Assembly (NCBI RefSeq): GCF_902167145.1
Contig: NC_050097.1
Location: 44,872,095-44,936,094 of the forward strand
DNA: 64,000 nucleotides
From: Zea mays
Taxonomy: Eukaryota; Streptophyta; Magnoliopsida; Poales; Poaceae
Direction of reading: 5' to 3'
The position numbers were made by a program, and so were the translations under genes. A model generated the notes under the pieces. It did not search any database and had not been told where the DNA came from. It saw nothing but the letters and a program-made list of their open reading frames with translations. Below are positions 11,581 to 23,258 of this stretch, one piece after another (position 1 is the stretch's first letter; each line of letters begins with the position of its first letter).

Positions 11581-12545
11581 ACTCCACATCTCAGGGCCAT
11601 TCAATGGCCCCCAAACTTCAAGGTCTCCAACGTTGACAAATACGAGCCCAAGCAAGACCCGGGAGGCTGGTTGGCCGTCTATACCACTGCCGCCCGAGCC
11701 GTTGGGGCAACTGAAGATGTGATGACTGCGTACTTACCCATCGTCCTTGGGTAAGATGCACTACAATGGCTACGACACCTACCCCGACACTGCATCGACG
11801 ATTGAAGCGACTTAAGTCGGCGTTTTATCGCCAACTTCCAATCCCTATCCGACAAGCCGGCGCAGCCATGGGACCTCAAATCCATCAGGCGCCACGGGGA
11901 TGAGAATCTTCGATCGTACCTCAAAAGGTTTCAGACCATGATAAATCATATTCCCGAGGTCGTTGAAGCAGCAGTGATCGAGGACTTCTACCGGGGATCT
12001 AATGACTTGGCCTTCGTTCGAGCCATACTACAAAAGGCGCCGACCACTTCCGAGCAGTTATTCAGGGAGGCAGACCTCTACATCACCGCTGATGAGCGTG
12101 CCCAGGACCTCATCCGGGGAACGAAACCTGCTCCATCTGCACCATGGCATGACACAAACCAGCAAACCGACAAACGCTAGGAGAAGAGGCCTCGTGAAGA
12201 AGAACATGCCACTGGACCACCCGTCTCTCATGCCCGAGGGGCACCTCGTGGAGGCGAACGAACATTGAACGACATCCTCGACGCACAATGCTCATACCAC
12301 AAAGATATGAGCACACCCTCCGGAACTGCAGAGACTTCAAGCATTCCGTCGGGAATGGCCGACCCTTCCAACCTCTACTACCTCGCCCACCGCGTGGAGG
12401 ACCTAGAGAACCTCGACAACCTTAGCAGCAGGAAGGGGGAGGAGGCAGAGCGTTCCCGCGCGTCGATGGAGAAGTCAATGTCATCTTTGGCGGACACGAG
12501 TCACAAGAGAACAAAAGGCAACAGAAGCTCAACGATCGACAGATA

Positions 12546-13075
12546 CTGGTGGTGACCACCAGTACTCCCGCCTCTTATCGGTGGTCAGAACACCCGATCG
12601 CCTTTACTCAGGTGGATCCATGGCTCAACTTCGATCATCCGGGCAAGTACCCGCTCCTCATCGATCCGGTGATCCAAGAGAGCAGGGTAAAGAAGGTATT
12701 GGTGGACGGGGGAAGCAGCATCAATGTCACCTTCCGCCGGACACCCTTAGGCTTGGGAGTCGCACTCAAAGAGCTCCATGAGTAAAACACTCCTTTTTCG
12801 GCATTGTGCCGACCGAAGGAGAATACTTGCTTGGGCACATCTACATGCCTGTCACCTTTGGAACTCCAGAAAATTATAGAACCGAGTTCCTGAGGTTCGA
12901 GGTAGCAAGCTTCGACTGCGGATACAACGCCATCATCGGCAAGCCAGGGTTGGCAAAATTCATGGCCATTCCACACTATTCATACATGATATTGAAGATG
13001 TCGGGACCACAAGGAATCATCACCGTGCGTGCTAACTTCCAAGGCGCCACAGAATGTTTCCGAGTGGCCATTTAG
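12546..13075 (+). pseudogene. Element B protease region
   Basis: The active-site motif is VLVDGGSSINV near 12700. D-G-G in place of D-T/S-G is normal for Tat elements. A TAA at 12783-12785 splits the domain; the second half continues from about 12786 through YNAIIGKPGLAKFMAIPHYS (12922-12980), ending in a stop at 13073-13075. It would cut the polyprotein. Confidence 0.75.
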
Positions 13076-14280
13076 GCAGCCCTCACCACCAAACCACCGA
13101 TGACCTCCTCTGTGCAGGCGAACTCAAAGCCTGAGGAAGACCTTGCGATACCTGCGAATGAAGCTCAAGCCGTGACCTCTATGCGGCCGACTGAGGAGAC
13201 TAAGAGAATCAACCTCGAGTTCACTGATGAACGCAAGACTGCCATCATCAGCTCCAGCCTAGACGACAAATAGGAAGGCGTGCTCGTCCAGTTTCTGCAA
13301 GATAATCGAGACATATTCGCATGGCAGCTTGTGGATATGCTGGGAGTCCCGAGAGAGCTGGCCGAGCACAAACTAAAAGTCTATCCCCAGGCAAGGCCGA
13401 TCCGACAAAAATTGTGTCGTTTCATGCCTGACAAGACAGAGGCTATTCGCGCCGAGCTAGCTCGCTTGGTCGCAGCAGGGTTCATTCGAGAAGTACTGCA
13501 TCCTGAGTGGCTAGCAAATTCTGTTCTTGTACTCAAAAAGAATAAAGTGGATTGACACATGTGCGTCGACTATACAGATCTCAACAAACATTGTCCGAAG
13601 GGTCCCTTCGGACTTCCCAGAATAGATCAGGTGGTAGATTTGACCGCCGGATGTTCTATGTTGTCCTTCCTAGACTGCTACTCTGGATACCATCAGATCA
13701 GCCTAGCAAAAGAAGATGATGAAAAAACAACATTCATTATCCCGTTTAGAGCTTTCTGCTATACCTCCATGTCGTTTGGCCTCAAGAACACTGAAGCAAC
13801 TTACTAGAGAGCTATTCAAACATGCTTAGACGATCATTGGGGCAAGCGGGTAGAAGCTTATGTTGATGATGTGGTGATTAAAACAGAAAACTCAGAAAAC
13901 TTCATTGAGGATTTGCAGTTGGTCTTCAACAGCCTGAGGCGATACCGGTGGAAGCTCAATCCAGAAAAATGTGTCTTTGGAGTACCAGCAAGGAAGTTGC
14001 TCGGATTCATTGTCAGCCACCGAGGAATTGAAGCTAACCCGGAAAAAATCGAGGCTGTCATGAGAATGGAAGCACCACGATCACAGAAGAAAGTGCAAAG
14101 GCTTACTGGATGCATGGCAGCCTTGAGCAGGTTCATATCAAGGCTAGGAGAAAAAGGCCTACCATTATACAAATTGCTCAAGAAGGTACACAAGTTCCAG
14201 TGGACCACAGAAGCACAGGAAGCTCTCAATGCACTAAAGAAGTTCTTGATCACGCCACCAGTACTAAAGCCGCCATGCTG
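13076..14280 (+). pseudogene. Element B reverse transcriptase
   Basis: Open stretches 13280-13555, 13559-13807 and 13871-14281 carry the RT. Visible motifs: FAWQLVDMLGVPRELAEHKL, then MCVDYTDLNKHCPK, SFLDCYSGYHQISLAKEDDE, MSFGLKN, and the catalytic YVDDVVIK near 13858-13881. The connection domain follows (KLLGFIVSHRGIEANPEKI). Stops at 13271-13273, 13553-13555 and 13805-13807 disrupt it. Confidence 0.83.
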
Positions 14281-15115
14281 AGCCATGCCAGATCAGCCGG
14301 CAGAAGATCTGCTGTTATACATCTCCTGCACGACTCACGTGGTAAGCACCACGTTAGTAGTCAAGCGGACAGAGGAAGGGCACACATATCCAGTACAGCA
14401 TCCGGTCTAATTCATCAGTGAAGTTCTGGGACCCTCTAAAAAGAAGTATCCTCAAGTTCAAAAACTATTATACGCAGTACTTCTAACTGCTCGTAAGCTC
14501 CATCACTACTTTGACGACCACAAAGTCATAGTAGTCACCGGGTTTCCAATAGGGGATATTCTTCACAACAAAGAAGCCATTAGAAGAATAGCAAAGTGGG
14601 CCTGCGAGCTAGGAGCTCACGACATTAAGTTTCGGCCTCGCACAGCAATAAAGACTCAAGCACTAGTTGACTTCGTATCAGAATGGACCGAGCAACAAGT
14701 ACCAGACAAACCGGAGGCTACAGAAGTATGGCGAATGTATTTCGATGGCTCGCTGAAGCTGCAGGGAGCAGGCGCAGGAATCTTCTTCATTGCCCCTAGA
14801 GGTGAACAACTCAAATACGCTCTTCAGTTATCATTCCCAGCATCAAATAATGCAGCAGAATATGAGGCTCTGATCCATGGATTGAACATTGCCGTATCAC
14901 TGGGCATTAAGAGGTTGATGGTATACGGAGATTCACTGGTGGTCATAAGTCAGATAAATAAAGACTAGGATTGCTCGACTGATTCTATGGGCAAGTACTA
15001 TACAACCGTCCGAAAATTAGAAGACAAATTTGAAGGGCTGGAATTTCATCACGTGGAAAGAGATCGCAACGCAGTAGTAGACGCGTTGTCAAAACTAGGA
15101 TCAAGTCGAGCTTAG
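14281..15115 (+). pseudogene. Element B RNase H and second (archaeal-type) RNase H
   Basis: The first RNase H runs from about 14290 to 14600 in mixed frames. It is followed near 14735 by a second RNase H fold of the RVT_3 type: MYFDGSLKLQGAGAGI (first D), NAAEYEALIHGL (E), VYGDSLVVISQI (D), and DRNAVVDALSKL (last D, near 15063-15098). A second, archaeal-like RNase H is a known feature of the Tat lineage. A TAG at 14966-14968 splits it. Confidence 0.8.
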
Positions 15116-16390
15116 GTCCCACCCGGGGTTTTCATCCAGGAAGTGTCATGCCCAAGCATTCCCTCAGATCAGGTGGAAGAGTGCAATGCTTTGAGCCAGC
15201 CAGAGTCAAACTCTAACGACTAGAGAGAGCCTATCATCAGGTATATAAACAATGAAGAAGAACCGGATGATAAGGCAGTAGCAGAACGCATCGCAAGACA
15301 GTCGACCCACTACACCCTCATAGGGGACACACTGTACAGAAGGGGTGCAATAGGAGTCCTCATGAAGTGCATTTCCTCGGTCACTAGAAGACAACTACTA
15401 GATGAGATTCACGCCGGACAATGTGGAATACACGTAGCATCCATAACTCTGGTTGGGAAAGTCTTCAGCATTTACCAGCACAGTAGCTGCAGACCATACC
15501 CATAACATGGCCATTCACGTGCTGGGGATTAGACATGATTGGACCCTTCAAGAAAGCTCAGGGAGGTTATACTCACATGCTGGTCGCCATTGATAAATTC
15601 ACTAAATAGATAGAGTACAAACCCATTGCTTCTCTAACTTTAGCCAAGGCAGTGGAATTCATACAAGATATAATATTCAAGTTTGGGATACCGAATAGCA
15701 TCATAACCGTGGGATCCAACTTCACTAGCTCTGAATTCTTTGATTTCTGCGAGCAACGGAGCATCCAGATCAAATATGCATCAGTAGCACACCCAAGAGC
15801 TAATGGTCAGGTGGAAAGGGCTAATGGAATAATACTAGAAGAACTCAGGAAGAAAGTCTTCGACAAGAATGAAAAGTTCGCAGGAAAGTGGATCAGAGAG
15901 TTGCCTTATGTGGTCTGGAGCCTAAGAACTCAACCCAGTCGAGCTCTGCATGGAAACACCCCCTTCTTCATGGTCTATGGTTCGGAGGCAGTGCTACCTG
16001 CCGACCTCAGGTTTGGAGCACCAAGGCTGGTCTTCGAAAGCATAGCTGAAGCAGAAGCCACCAGGCTAGAAGATATTGATGTGCTGGAGGAAGAGCGATT
16101 GAACACAGTAATTCAGTCAGCCAGATACCAGCAGACCTTGAGGCACTATCATGATAAGACTATATGACATTGCTCCTTTGAAGTGGGAGACTTGGTCCTT
16201 CGCCGAATTCTAACGGGTGAGGGACGGCACAAGTTGTCACCACTATAGGAAGGACCATTCATTGTGTCAGAAGTCACTCGGCCAAGATCATATTGACTTA
16301 CTCAAATGGATGGTACGAAAGTGGGGAACTCATGGAACATAGAGCATCTTAGAAAGTTTTACCCTTAGCAAGACCTCAAAAGCTATCGAA
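15116..16390 (+). pseudogene. Element B integrase, deleted and broken
   Basis: The zinc domain region (LLDEIHAGQCGIH near 15397-15432) is followed by an apparent deletion, because the CxxC part is missing before the core begins (CWGLDMIGPFKKAQGGYTHML near 15520-15580). The core reads in frame from 15652. The second catalytic aspartate is lost: IITVGSNFTS where the family has IIT-D-x-G. The E is present in ANGQVERANG. A C-terminal domain follows with a TGA at 16165-16167 and further stops. Confidence 0.8.
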
Positions 16391-16503
16391 TCAACATTGT
16401 ACTCTGTAATTGGAGAATACATCATCGATAAAAGATTCCATTCTCAAAGGCATTCAAACTGTCGGTTATCAATTGACTTCAATTCAATTAGACTGGGAAC
16501 CAA

Positions 16504-17275
16504 CATGCTCACTTGACTAAGGGTGACCACTATACCCTATTAACGGAGCAATCGGCTTAAGTCGGCGATGACTTAAGATGGTGCAACATGCTCATGCTTA
16601 CTCGACTTAGGGTGACCACTATACCCTACTAACGGAGCAATCGGCTTAAGTCGGTGATGACTTAAAACAGTGCAACATGCTCGCGCTTACTCGACTTAGG
16701 GTAACCACTATACCCTACTAACGAAGCAATCGGCTTAAGTCGGCGATGACTTAAAACGGTGCAACAAGCTCGCGCTTACTCGACTTAGGTTGACCACTAT
16801 ACCCTACTAACGGAGCAATCAGCTTAAGTCGGCGATGACTTAAAACGGTGCAACATGCTCGCGCTTACTCGACTTAGGGTGACCACTATACCCTACTAAC
16901 AGAGCAATCGGCTTAAGTAGGCAATGACTTAAAACGGTGCGACATGCTCACGCTTACTCGACTTAGGGTGACCACTATACCCTACTAACGGAGCAATTGG
17001 CTTAAGTCGGCGATGACTTAAGACAGTGCAACATGCTCACGCTTACTCGACTTAGGGTGACCACTATACCCTACTAACAGAGCAATCGGCTTAAGTCGGC
17101 AATGACTTAAGATGGTGCAACATGCTCGCGCTTACTCGACTTAGGGTGGCCACTATACCCTACTAACGAAGAAAAACGACTTAGGTCGGCAACGACCTAA
17201 GACGATGCGACATGCTCACATCTACTCATCCTAGGGCGACCACTATGCCTTACTAGCCAAGCGATTGGCATAGGT
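16504..17275. repeat. 89-bp tandem array of element B
   Basis: Starts of the repeated CATGCTC word at 16587, 16676, 16765, 16854, 16943, 17032, 17121 and 17211 are 89 (once 90) bases apart; the first unit at 16504 is 83 bp and the last is partial, giving about 8.7 copies. Each unit holds ACTCGACTTAGGGTGACCAC, TATACCCTACTAACGGAGCA and a CTTAAGTCGG-CGATGACTTAAG inverted repeat. It lies between the integrase and the 3' ends of the antisense gene. Confidence 0.93.
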
Positions 17276-17722
17276 CAGGAAAAAACTTCAAAACCAGCAT
17301 GCCACATTTACTTCAGCAATCATGCAGGACAACCGTTATGTCCTGACAACAAAAACAAAATGTTGTAATTGTCAGCACCAAGGACACATTCTAGTGCCCT
17401 ATCCACCGAGTATCCAAACACAATGATCACACACACATAGAATTCACAAATACATTAGTATATTCAAAAACATCACTACGGAGAAACGTCTCTATTTGGT
17501 AATGTTTTTCGCAGGGGCAATTGAAGAAGAAGAAGGGCGACTCGAGACATCAGGCGCAGCCTTGACGTCGGCAACAATGTCATTAGGAACAACTACACCG
17601 GGCCTTCTCATCAAGATCTGCCCCGCGCGAATGGCTTTGTCCATAGCCTTGTCGCGCTGAGCCTTCAGAATGGTGCAATTGTCCTCCGAAACTTTGGTAG
17701 CCAGTCGAGCGGCCTCTAGCTC
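17276..17722. other. Element B spacer between tandem array and antisense gene
   Basis: About 450 bases with no sense gene. The right end (about 17505-17722) still looks codon-like on the minus strand and probably belongs to the 3' end of the antisense gene, after a stop near 17723. Confidence 0.4.
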
Positions 17723-20700
17723 CTAGGCGACTGACTTCTTGGAGGCACGCAGATCATTGACGATGGAATCCTTGCTTGACACCATCTGTCTAAGTCGCAG
17801 GACCTCATCCTGAGACACTTGCAGCTCGTGACGATGATGATCCAGATCTGACATAGTAAAGCGATGGCTCCTCTCCAAGATGGTTAAAGAATTGCTGGCA
17901 TCATGATACAACCTATCTAGATTATCGCGAGAAGCTGCAAGCATTCGTTTCTCCTCCTACAGACAAAGATCAACTTTCAACATCCAGTGAACAGTAAGCA
18001 CAGCAGAGCCAATTAAGGAAGTTTACCTCGTGTGCCGCCCTCTCGGAGTTAAGCTGAGCCTTGAGAGAAAAATTCAAAGAATGTGCATCGTCCAAAGAAG
18101 TAGAAACCCAAGCCAGGTTGGCCTGACCTTGAGAATACTTCTCCTCAAGATCAGAGTACCGTCGGATCGAGTCGGTTTGATATTGAAGATGTTTTTCCTC
18201 AAGCTCAGAACACCGCCGAGCCATATCTGACAAGGCAGTCGAAGAAGGATACACGGTTAAAAACAAGTGAACCAATCAACAAAAGAGGAAACGAAGTTAC
18301 TAACCAGCGTTTGATGCCTTCAAGTCAGCTATCTGTCTCTGAAGCAGCAATGGGTTCCACTGCACCAAAGACAGAGCTCCTTCTGGGACAGAAGCACCAT
18401 ACGATCTTAGCTGGGAAGACATTCCATCCACTAGAGCTTGTGATTGAAGACAGATAAGTATGAGAGATATAGCCGACAAAGAAGAACAATAAAGGGCAGA
18501 CAATTGACTCACCTGAAGGTTAGAGAAGAACAATGGCAAACCCAAGTCAGAAGGAGCAGTATCATGGCCCAGCGAAGGAATATCAACAGGAACAATCTGA
18601 AGAACGTTGTCAGGGGTGAGCTCAGCCCCACCAGCAGATACTAAACCCCTTGCATCTAGTTCACCGGCCTCCAAGGCGATTGGTTGATTCGAAGCCACAA
18701 AAGCATGCATCATCATCGCCCCATCGGATCGTGGCGGAGACAACCCAACGTGGACGTCCATGGAGGTGTGGGAAGAAGAATTCACTCGAACACCCTCGGG
18801 GGCTGGGTTGCAGCTCGCGTCACCCACTTAAGCCAGATCATTACCGGCAACACCCTTGGGAGTTGAGTTGCAGCTCACATCACCCACCTGGGCCGGATCA
18901 CTACCGGCAACACCCTCGGGGGCTGGGTTCTTGGCAGCAGTCATCTCTAAGTCTAAAGGATCTTCTGTCACCTCCATGTGAGTCAGACAATCCTGACCAA
19001 CGTCTTGACATCGAAGACTGCCTTCTAAAGTCGACGATGCACGAGACACTGCTCGGGATACCTCTAATCCCATGTTGGGAATTTCTGAAGAGACAGTCAT
19101 AATGTCATCAGCAGTTGGCTTCGATAGCAAATCTTCAGGGACGACCTCTTCAAGAGCTTGGTGAAAGTCCGATATTAATAGTTTTTGAAGGCCAACAAGA
19201 GCGGACAGAGTCAGAGAAGGAATATCACTATCCCCTCTACTACCCCTGTAACGCCGGTTGTTCTTACGAATCAGTGGGACTTCTTCTTCTTCCTCTTCGT
19301 CCTCATCAACTATATGATCAACAACCGGCGCACGATCACACCCATTGGGATCAGCTTCAGTAGGGTTACACCTAGTGGGATCAGCTTCAACACGGTCACA
19401 CCCCTCGAGATCAGTTTCAGCATGGATGCCACCATTGGGACCAACCTCAGGAAGGATTTCCGCTGGTACTTTATCACAAACCAGAGCAGAGGGGCCTGCA
19501 TCCTGGTCCAAGCATGACAATCGCCGAAGCCGTCTCTTCTTCTTTTTCTTCTCCTCAACAGGTGCAGTCGGGCGTTTAACTAGGCAAGCACGCTTCGGGC
19601 GAGTACCCTCAGGTTACCAAGTCTCCACTGTTTTGTCAAGCCCCTGTCCAACCGTGATAGCCATCGTTTCAGCATGGGTCGAGTCAGAAGATTCCCTAGC
19701 TAGCATATCAAGCACAACTTTTATCTCTGCATCATCTGGACTGGTCGGCATCTCAAAGTGAACTTGCCTCTCGTTATTGGGAAGATCCTAAAAGGAAGAA
19801 ATCAGAGCTTCAACGTCATCAAGAGTGGGTCACACTCTAAGACCCAGACCACTATCACTATTAGGAGGATTGGACACAAAATCAGAAAACGGCCTTTGAG
19901 GTGGCAAATTCCAAGCAGAATAAGCAACAGGAGCACCAACATTCGACACTCTGCCCCTCAGAATCATGTCCAGTCGGCTTACCAGATCCTTAGTAGGAAT
20001 TCTCTTGTTGATGACCCGGGTAGAGTCATTTACGCCACTAAACAGATAAGCTGGATACGCCCTATCTTTCAAAGGCTGTATATTCTTGAAGACGAAGTCA
20101 GCAACAACCGCTTCAGCACTCAGACCTCTCTCCTTCAACAGGCAGATCTCAGCGAGCAGAACTCTGACCTCTGTCCCCTCTAAGGGAGTTGGAGATTCAA
20201 CCCAGCTCGGAGTGTGCACATCTGGCTGTCTACCCGACCGAGGGGGAGGGACTTGCAGTGGTTTTCCATAATAAACCACTCAAGACGCCAACTTTTAATG
20301 CTGTCCTTGAGAGGAATATCGAGGTATTCTGTTTTCCTCCCTCGGCGCATCTCCAAACTCGCGCCACCTACAAGATGATGCTGCCCTCCAGCCATCCCGG
20401 GCCGATAGTGATACAAGTACTTCCACAATCCAAAATGGGGCAGAATTCCGAGGTAGGCCTCACACAGATGTACAAAGATAGAAATTTATAAGATGGAATT
20501 GGGATTCAGATGGGTCAAGTTCAGATTGTAAAAATCAAGGAGACCGCGGAAGAAGGGAGAAATGGGAAGAGCAAGGCCGTAGATGAGAAAAGGGACATAG
20601 ATAACGGACTCGTGGGTGTCTTCTGTCGGAACAGTAACCCCACGACAAATCCGCCAAGAGCAGAGCTCTTTTGGAGGAAGAACTCCAACATCAACAAGGT

Positions 20701-20822
20701 GGAGAATGTCTGATTCTGAGACAACAGACATGTGGTTACCTGCAAACGGCAACTGACTGTTGGGGTCGATGGGAGGAATGATCACCGCAGCAAAACTCTA
20801 TCTTTTCTGCTTGGGCGCCATC
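17723..20822 (-). pseudogene. Element B antisense gene: Transposase_28-type domain plus coiled coil
   Basis: Reads against gag-pol from MAPKQKR at 20822. The first part shows LPFAGNHMSVVSESDI and YGLALPISPFFRGLLDFYNL, then WKYLYHYRPGMAGGQHHLVG and DIPLKDSIKSWRLEWFIMEN, the pattern of PF04195 ('putative gypsy type transposon'). The middle is acidic and low in complexity with 10-residue repeats (near 19330-19420). The end (18827 to 17723) is coiled-coil. Stops or frame changes: TAG just after MAPKQKR, near 20486, 20250 and 19830. Likely introns on the minus strand: 18512-18437, 18304-18227 and 18026-17961 (GT donors, AG acceptors). Function unknown; antisense genes of this type are typical of Grande/Tat elements. 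Confidence 0.7.
18786..18925. repeat. Short tandem repeat in antisense gene
   Basis: A 60-base unit containing CCGGCAACACCCTCGGGGGC and GGGTTGCAGCTC is present about 2.3 times. It stays in the coding frame on the minus strand. Confidence 0.75.
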
Positions 20823-21011
20823 GCAATTTCACCGACAGATCGAATAGAGGCGAAATCTTAGAGAAACGGATGAATGTTTTGAAGCGGAAATGTGAAGTTA
20901 GGGCTCAGAACTCAAAGGCGCGCGTCAGCATGAGTATAAATGGGGTTTTCCCAAGTGGGGCACCATTTCTAAAAAGTGTCAAGTCATCACTCGGGAAAGC
21001 GAAACTTCCGA

Positions 21012-21215
21012 CATAACTCGGATGTTACCTCTAGAATGCTGATAGTATCAGTCATAACTCAGACGTTACCTCTAAAACGTCGACAATGTCATTCACAACT
21101 CGGCCGTTATCTCTAGAACGCCGACGGCATCAGTCATAACTCGGTTGTTATTTCCAAAACGCCAGGAGAACCAAGCATAACTCGGCAATTACCAGTTATC
21201 GCTTGGTAACCATTT
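21012..21215. repeat. 41-bp tandem repeat
   Basis: CATAACTCGG-type starts at 21012, 21053, 21094, 21135 and 21176 are 41 bases apart. Units read CATAACTCGGATGTTACCTC then TAGAACGCCGACGGCATCAGT with variation. It lies upstream of the antisense gene, between it and the second antisense ORF, so it may sit in their regulatory region. Confidence 0.88.
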
Positions 21216-21517
21216 CTAATAACTTCAGCGGCATTAGGCGCCAGGATGAACTATCAATCTACTATAAAGAAAGAACGACGAAAAAGCAAGAGGTCGCTTA
21301 GAACCGCTGGAATTTCTTCATTATATGGAGGGAAGTTTTACACAAACTCGAAAGCCAACTCATTATGAGTCGGCCTTTCTTCCCTTTTTTACTACATTAC
21401 TTCACCCTACACTACATTACATTACCTTATACTACATTACTACTCTACACTACCCTATACTACTAGCTACTACTACATTATTCTACTACTGCTACTACTA
21501 ACTATCTATACTAATAT

Positions 21518-21956
21518 TTAAACCAGTGGCGCTTTTCCACTGGCCTTGCTGCTGCTGCCGCTGTCGCTGCCCCTGCCGTCGCCGTCGCCTCCGTCGCCCT
21601 TGCCGACATCGTCGCCGTCATCGCTGTCGCCACCCCCCGTCGCCGCGATCGTCCTCATCGTCGTCGTCACCGCCGTCACCCTCCTCGGACGAGTCAGAGG
21701 AGTTCTCCTCGTCTGAGCAGACCTTCGACTCATCCGAGCCCTCGAGCCTAGAACGCTCGACAGCCCGGATGTATGTCCACACCTCGGCAACTATCCCCTG
21801 GGAGTCGTCCAAGTCATCGGACGACACTAGAGGGGAAGCGTAGACCGGCGACCCCTCAGACTCGGAGTCACCAAAGTCCTCCGAGGGACTCGGCTCATGC
21901 TTGCGCTTGTCGCTGGAGTGGTGCGACGAACCTCGACCTTTTTGTTCTTGCCCATT
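21518..21956 (-). pseudogene. Second antisense ORF of element B, acidic and Ser-rich
   Basis: Starts with MGKNKKVEV at 21956 on the minus strand. Across two frames it becomes rich in Asp, Glu and Ser (for example GEVWTYIRAVERSRLEG-like text near 21720-21790, then EENSSDSSEEGDGGDDDDED near 21650-21710). I do not recognise it. A run of imperfect CCG/TCG triplets (about 21535-21680) underlies the acidic tail. Low complexity makes the reading frame uncertain. Confidence 0.45.
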
Positions 21957-22618
21957 GTCGATTGGAGGAGAAGAGGAGAGTGGAGGAAGAAGAAGCAGAC
22001 GATCAGAAAATGTGTCAAGACACCAACGAAGCAAGCAGTCTATATATAGAGGTTGGAAGCAACTGCTCGTCTCCTACCACGACCACCGAACAGTCGCAAG
22101 TATTCAATAAGCAATTCAAATCGTCTAGAAAAAAGACAGGCAGCAGACACCGCTTCGCATAACACGACACCATTTGGACTAAGGTCAACTGCATGGACGA
22201 TATGATTACACCCCGCGGTTACGTCAAGTTATTACTCAAGGACAGTTTGCTAAACGCTGAGCGTACCAAGACGTCCCTTGGACACACCCATTGGGGGGAC
22301 GACCAAGAATTTTGAATAGATTTTCCCAAGCAGTCACATCTGTATAGTATATGCAATGAATGTATCAAGACAGAAGAGAGATATCGATGAAGAACGAAAG
22401 AAAGACAAATATAGCCACTGAACTGCAAGTCTAGTTAGCAGAAGCATTGAAGCACAAGGCGAAATGAAGGCCAGCCAAGAGCCATCTACCAGATGTCCAA
22501 TCTGTCGCCGATCAAATAAATCTCAAACCTAACAGGACATGGGAAGATCACGCTGCTGGTTTCTAAAGCATGAGATGAAGACAGTATGCTGGTCTCCAAA
22601 GCATAAGCTGATGGTATA

Positions 22619-23258
22619 ACGCTGATCTCTAAAGCACGAGATGACGATAAAAATGCTGATTTCTAAGGCATGAGACGAAGATAAAATGATTTCCAAAAGC
22701 ACGAGATGAGGATCTTTGAGTGGATTAATTTTAGTAATCCGCTCAAAGCTCGGGGGCTACACCCATTGGATGCACCTCTGGTGCACCCAATGAATCCTTA
22801 ACCCCAAAAGGACAAGAATGCTGATCTCTAAAGCACGAGACGACGATAAAAATGCTGATTTCTAAAGAATGGGACAAAGAAAAGATGGTGATTTCTAAAA
22901 AGCACGAGATAAGGATCTTTGAGTAGATTGTTTTCATAATCCACTCAAAGCTCGGGGGCTACACCCATTGGGTGCACCTTCGGCGCACCCAACGAATCCT
23001 TAACCCCAAAAGGACAAAATGCTGATCTCCAAAGCATAAGCCAGTGATAGAGCACCGATTTCTGAAGAATAAGACGAAGACCGTTGAATATGCCAAAGGA
23101 GGGTAACAGAAGATCGTTTTTACCGAGTTACTCAGAGTTTAGAAGCAACGACTCAACAGGTGTATTTTCAAAGCATTCATTACCAAAAATCAAAACTGCA
23201 AGTTGGACCTAGAATCTTTGGGCTGATTATTTCAGAATCAACTCAAAGATTGGGGGCT
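22619..23258. repeat. Duplicated about 200-bp block ending in PPT-like hairpins
   Basis: GCTGATCTCTAAAGCACGAG occurs at 22621 and 22820 and again as GCTGATCTCC at 23021, so a 199-201 bp unit is present twice and then starts a third time. Each unit holds an inverted repeat CTTTGAG...CTCAAAG (22714-22748; 22917-22950) followed by CTCGGGGGCTACACCCATTG. The true PPT site has the same design: CTTTGGG...CTCAAAG (23216-23248) then ATTGGGGGCT up to the LTR at 23259. Confidence 0.88.
23249..23258 (+). promoter_or_regulatory. Element B polypurine tract
   Basis: ATTGGGGGCT sits directly before the 3' LTR start TGTGGGGGGC. Confidence 0.7.

Larger units (their letters stand above)
9148..12545 (+). pseudogene. 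Element B gag, broken and interrupted by a solo LTR
   Basis: The N-terminal part lies before the solo LTR in several frames (open stretches at 9148-9486, 9544-9897 and 9918-10277). After the LTR the core Retrotrans_gag region reads in frame from about 11590, with stops near 11752 and 11808, then NHIPEVVEAAVIEDFYRGSN and AILQKAPTTSEQLFREADLY at about 11945-12080, typical of Tat gag. The C-terminal part (LNDILDAQC.YHKD) is near 12260-12310 and shifted in frame. The protein would form the particle and package RNA. It cannot be made from this copy. Confidence 0.75.

Noticed and set aside
12700..12730. DGG in place of DTG in element B protease as a defect
   Set aside because: VDGGSS is the normal form in Tat elements.
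16504..17275. CRISPR-like array (regular 89-bp spacing)
   Set aside because: Units are adjoining copies without unique spacers, in a plant retrotransposon.
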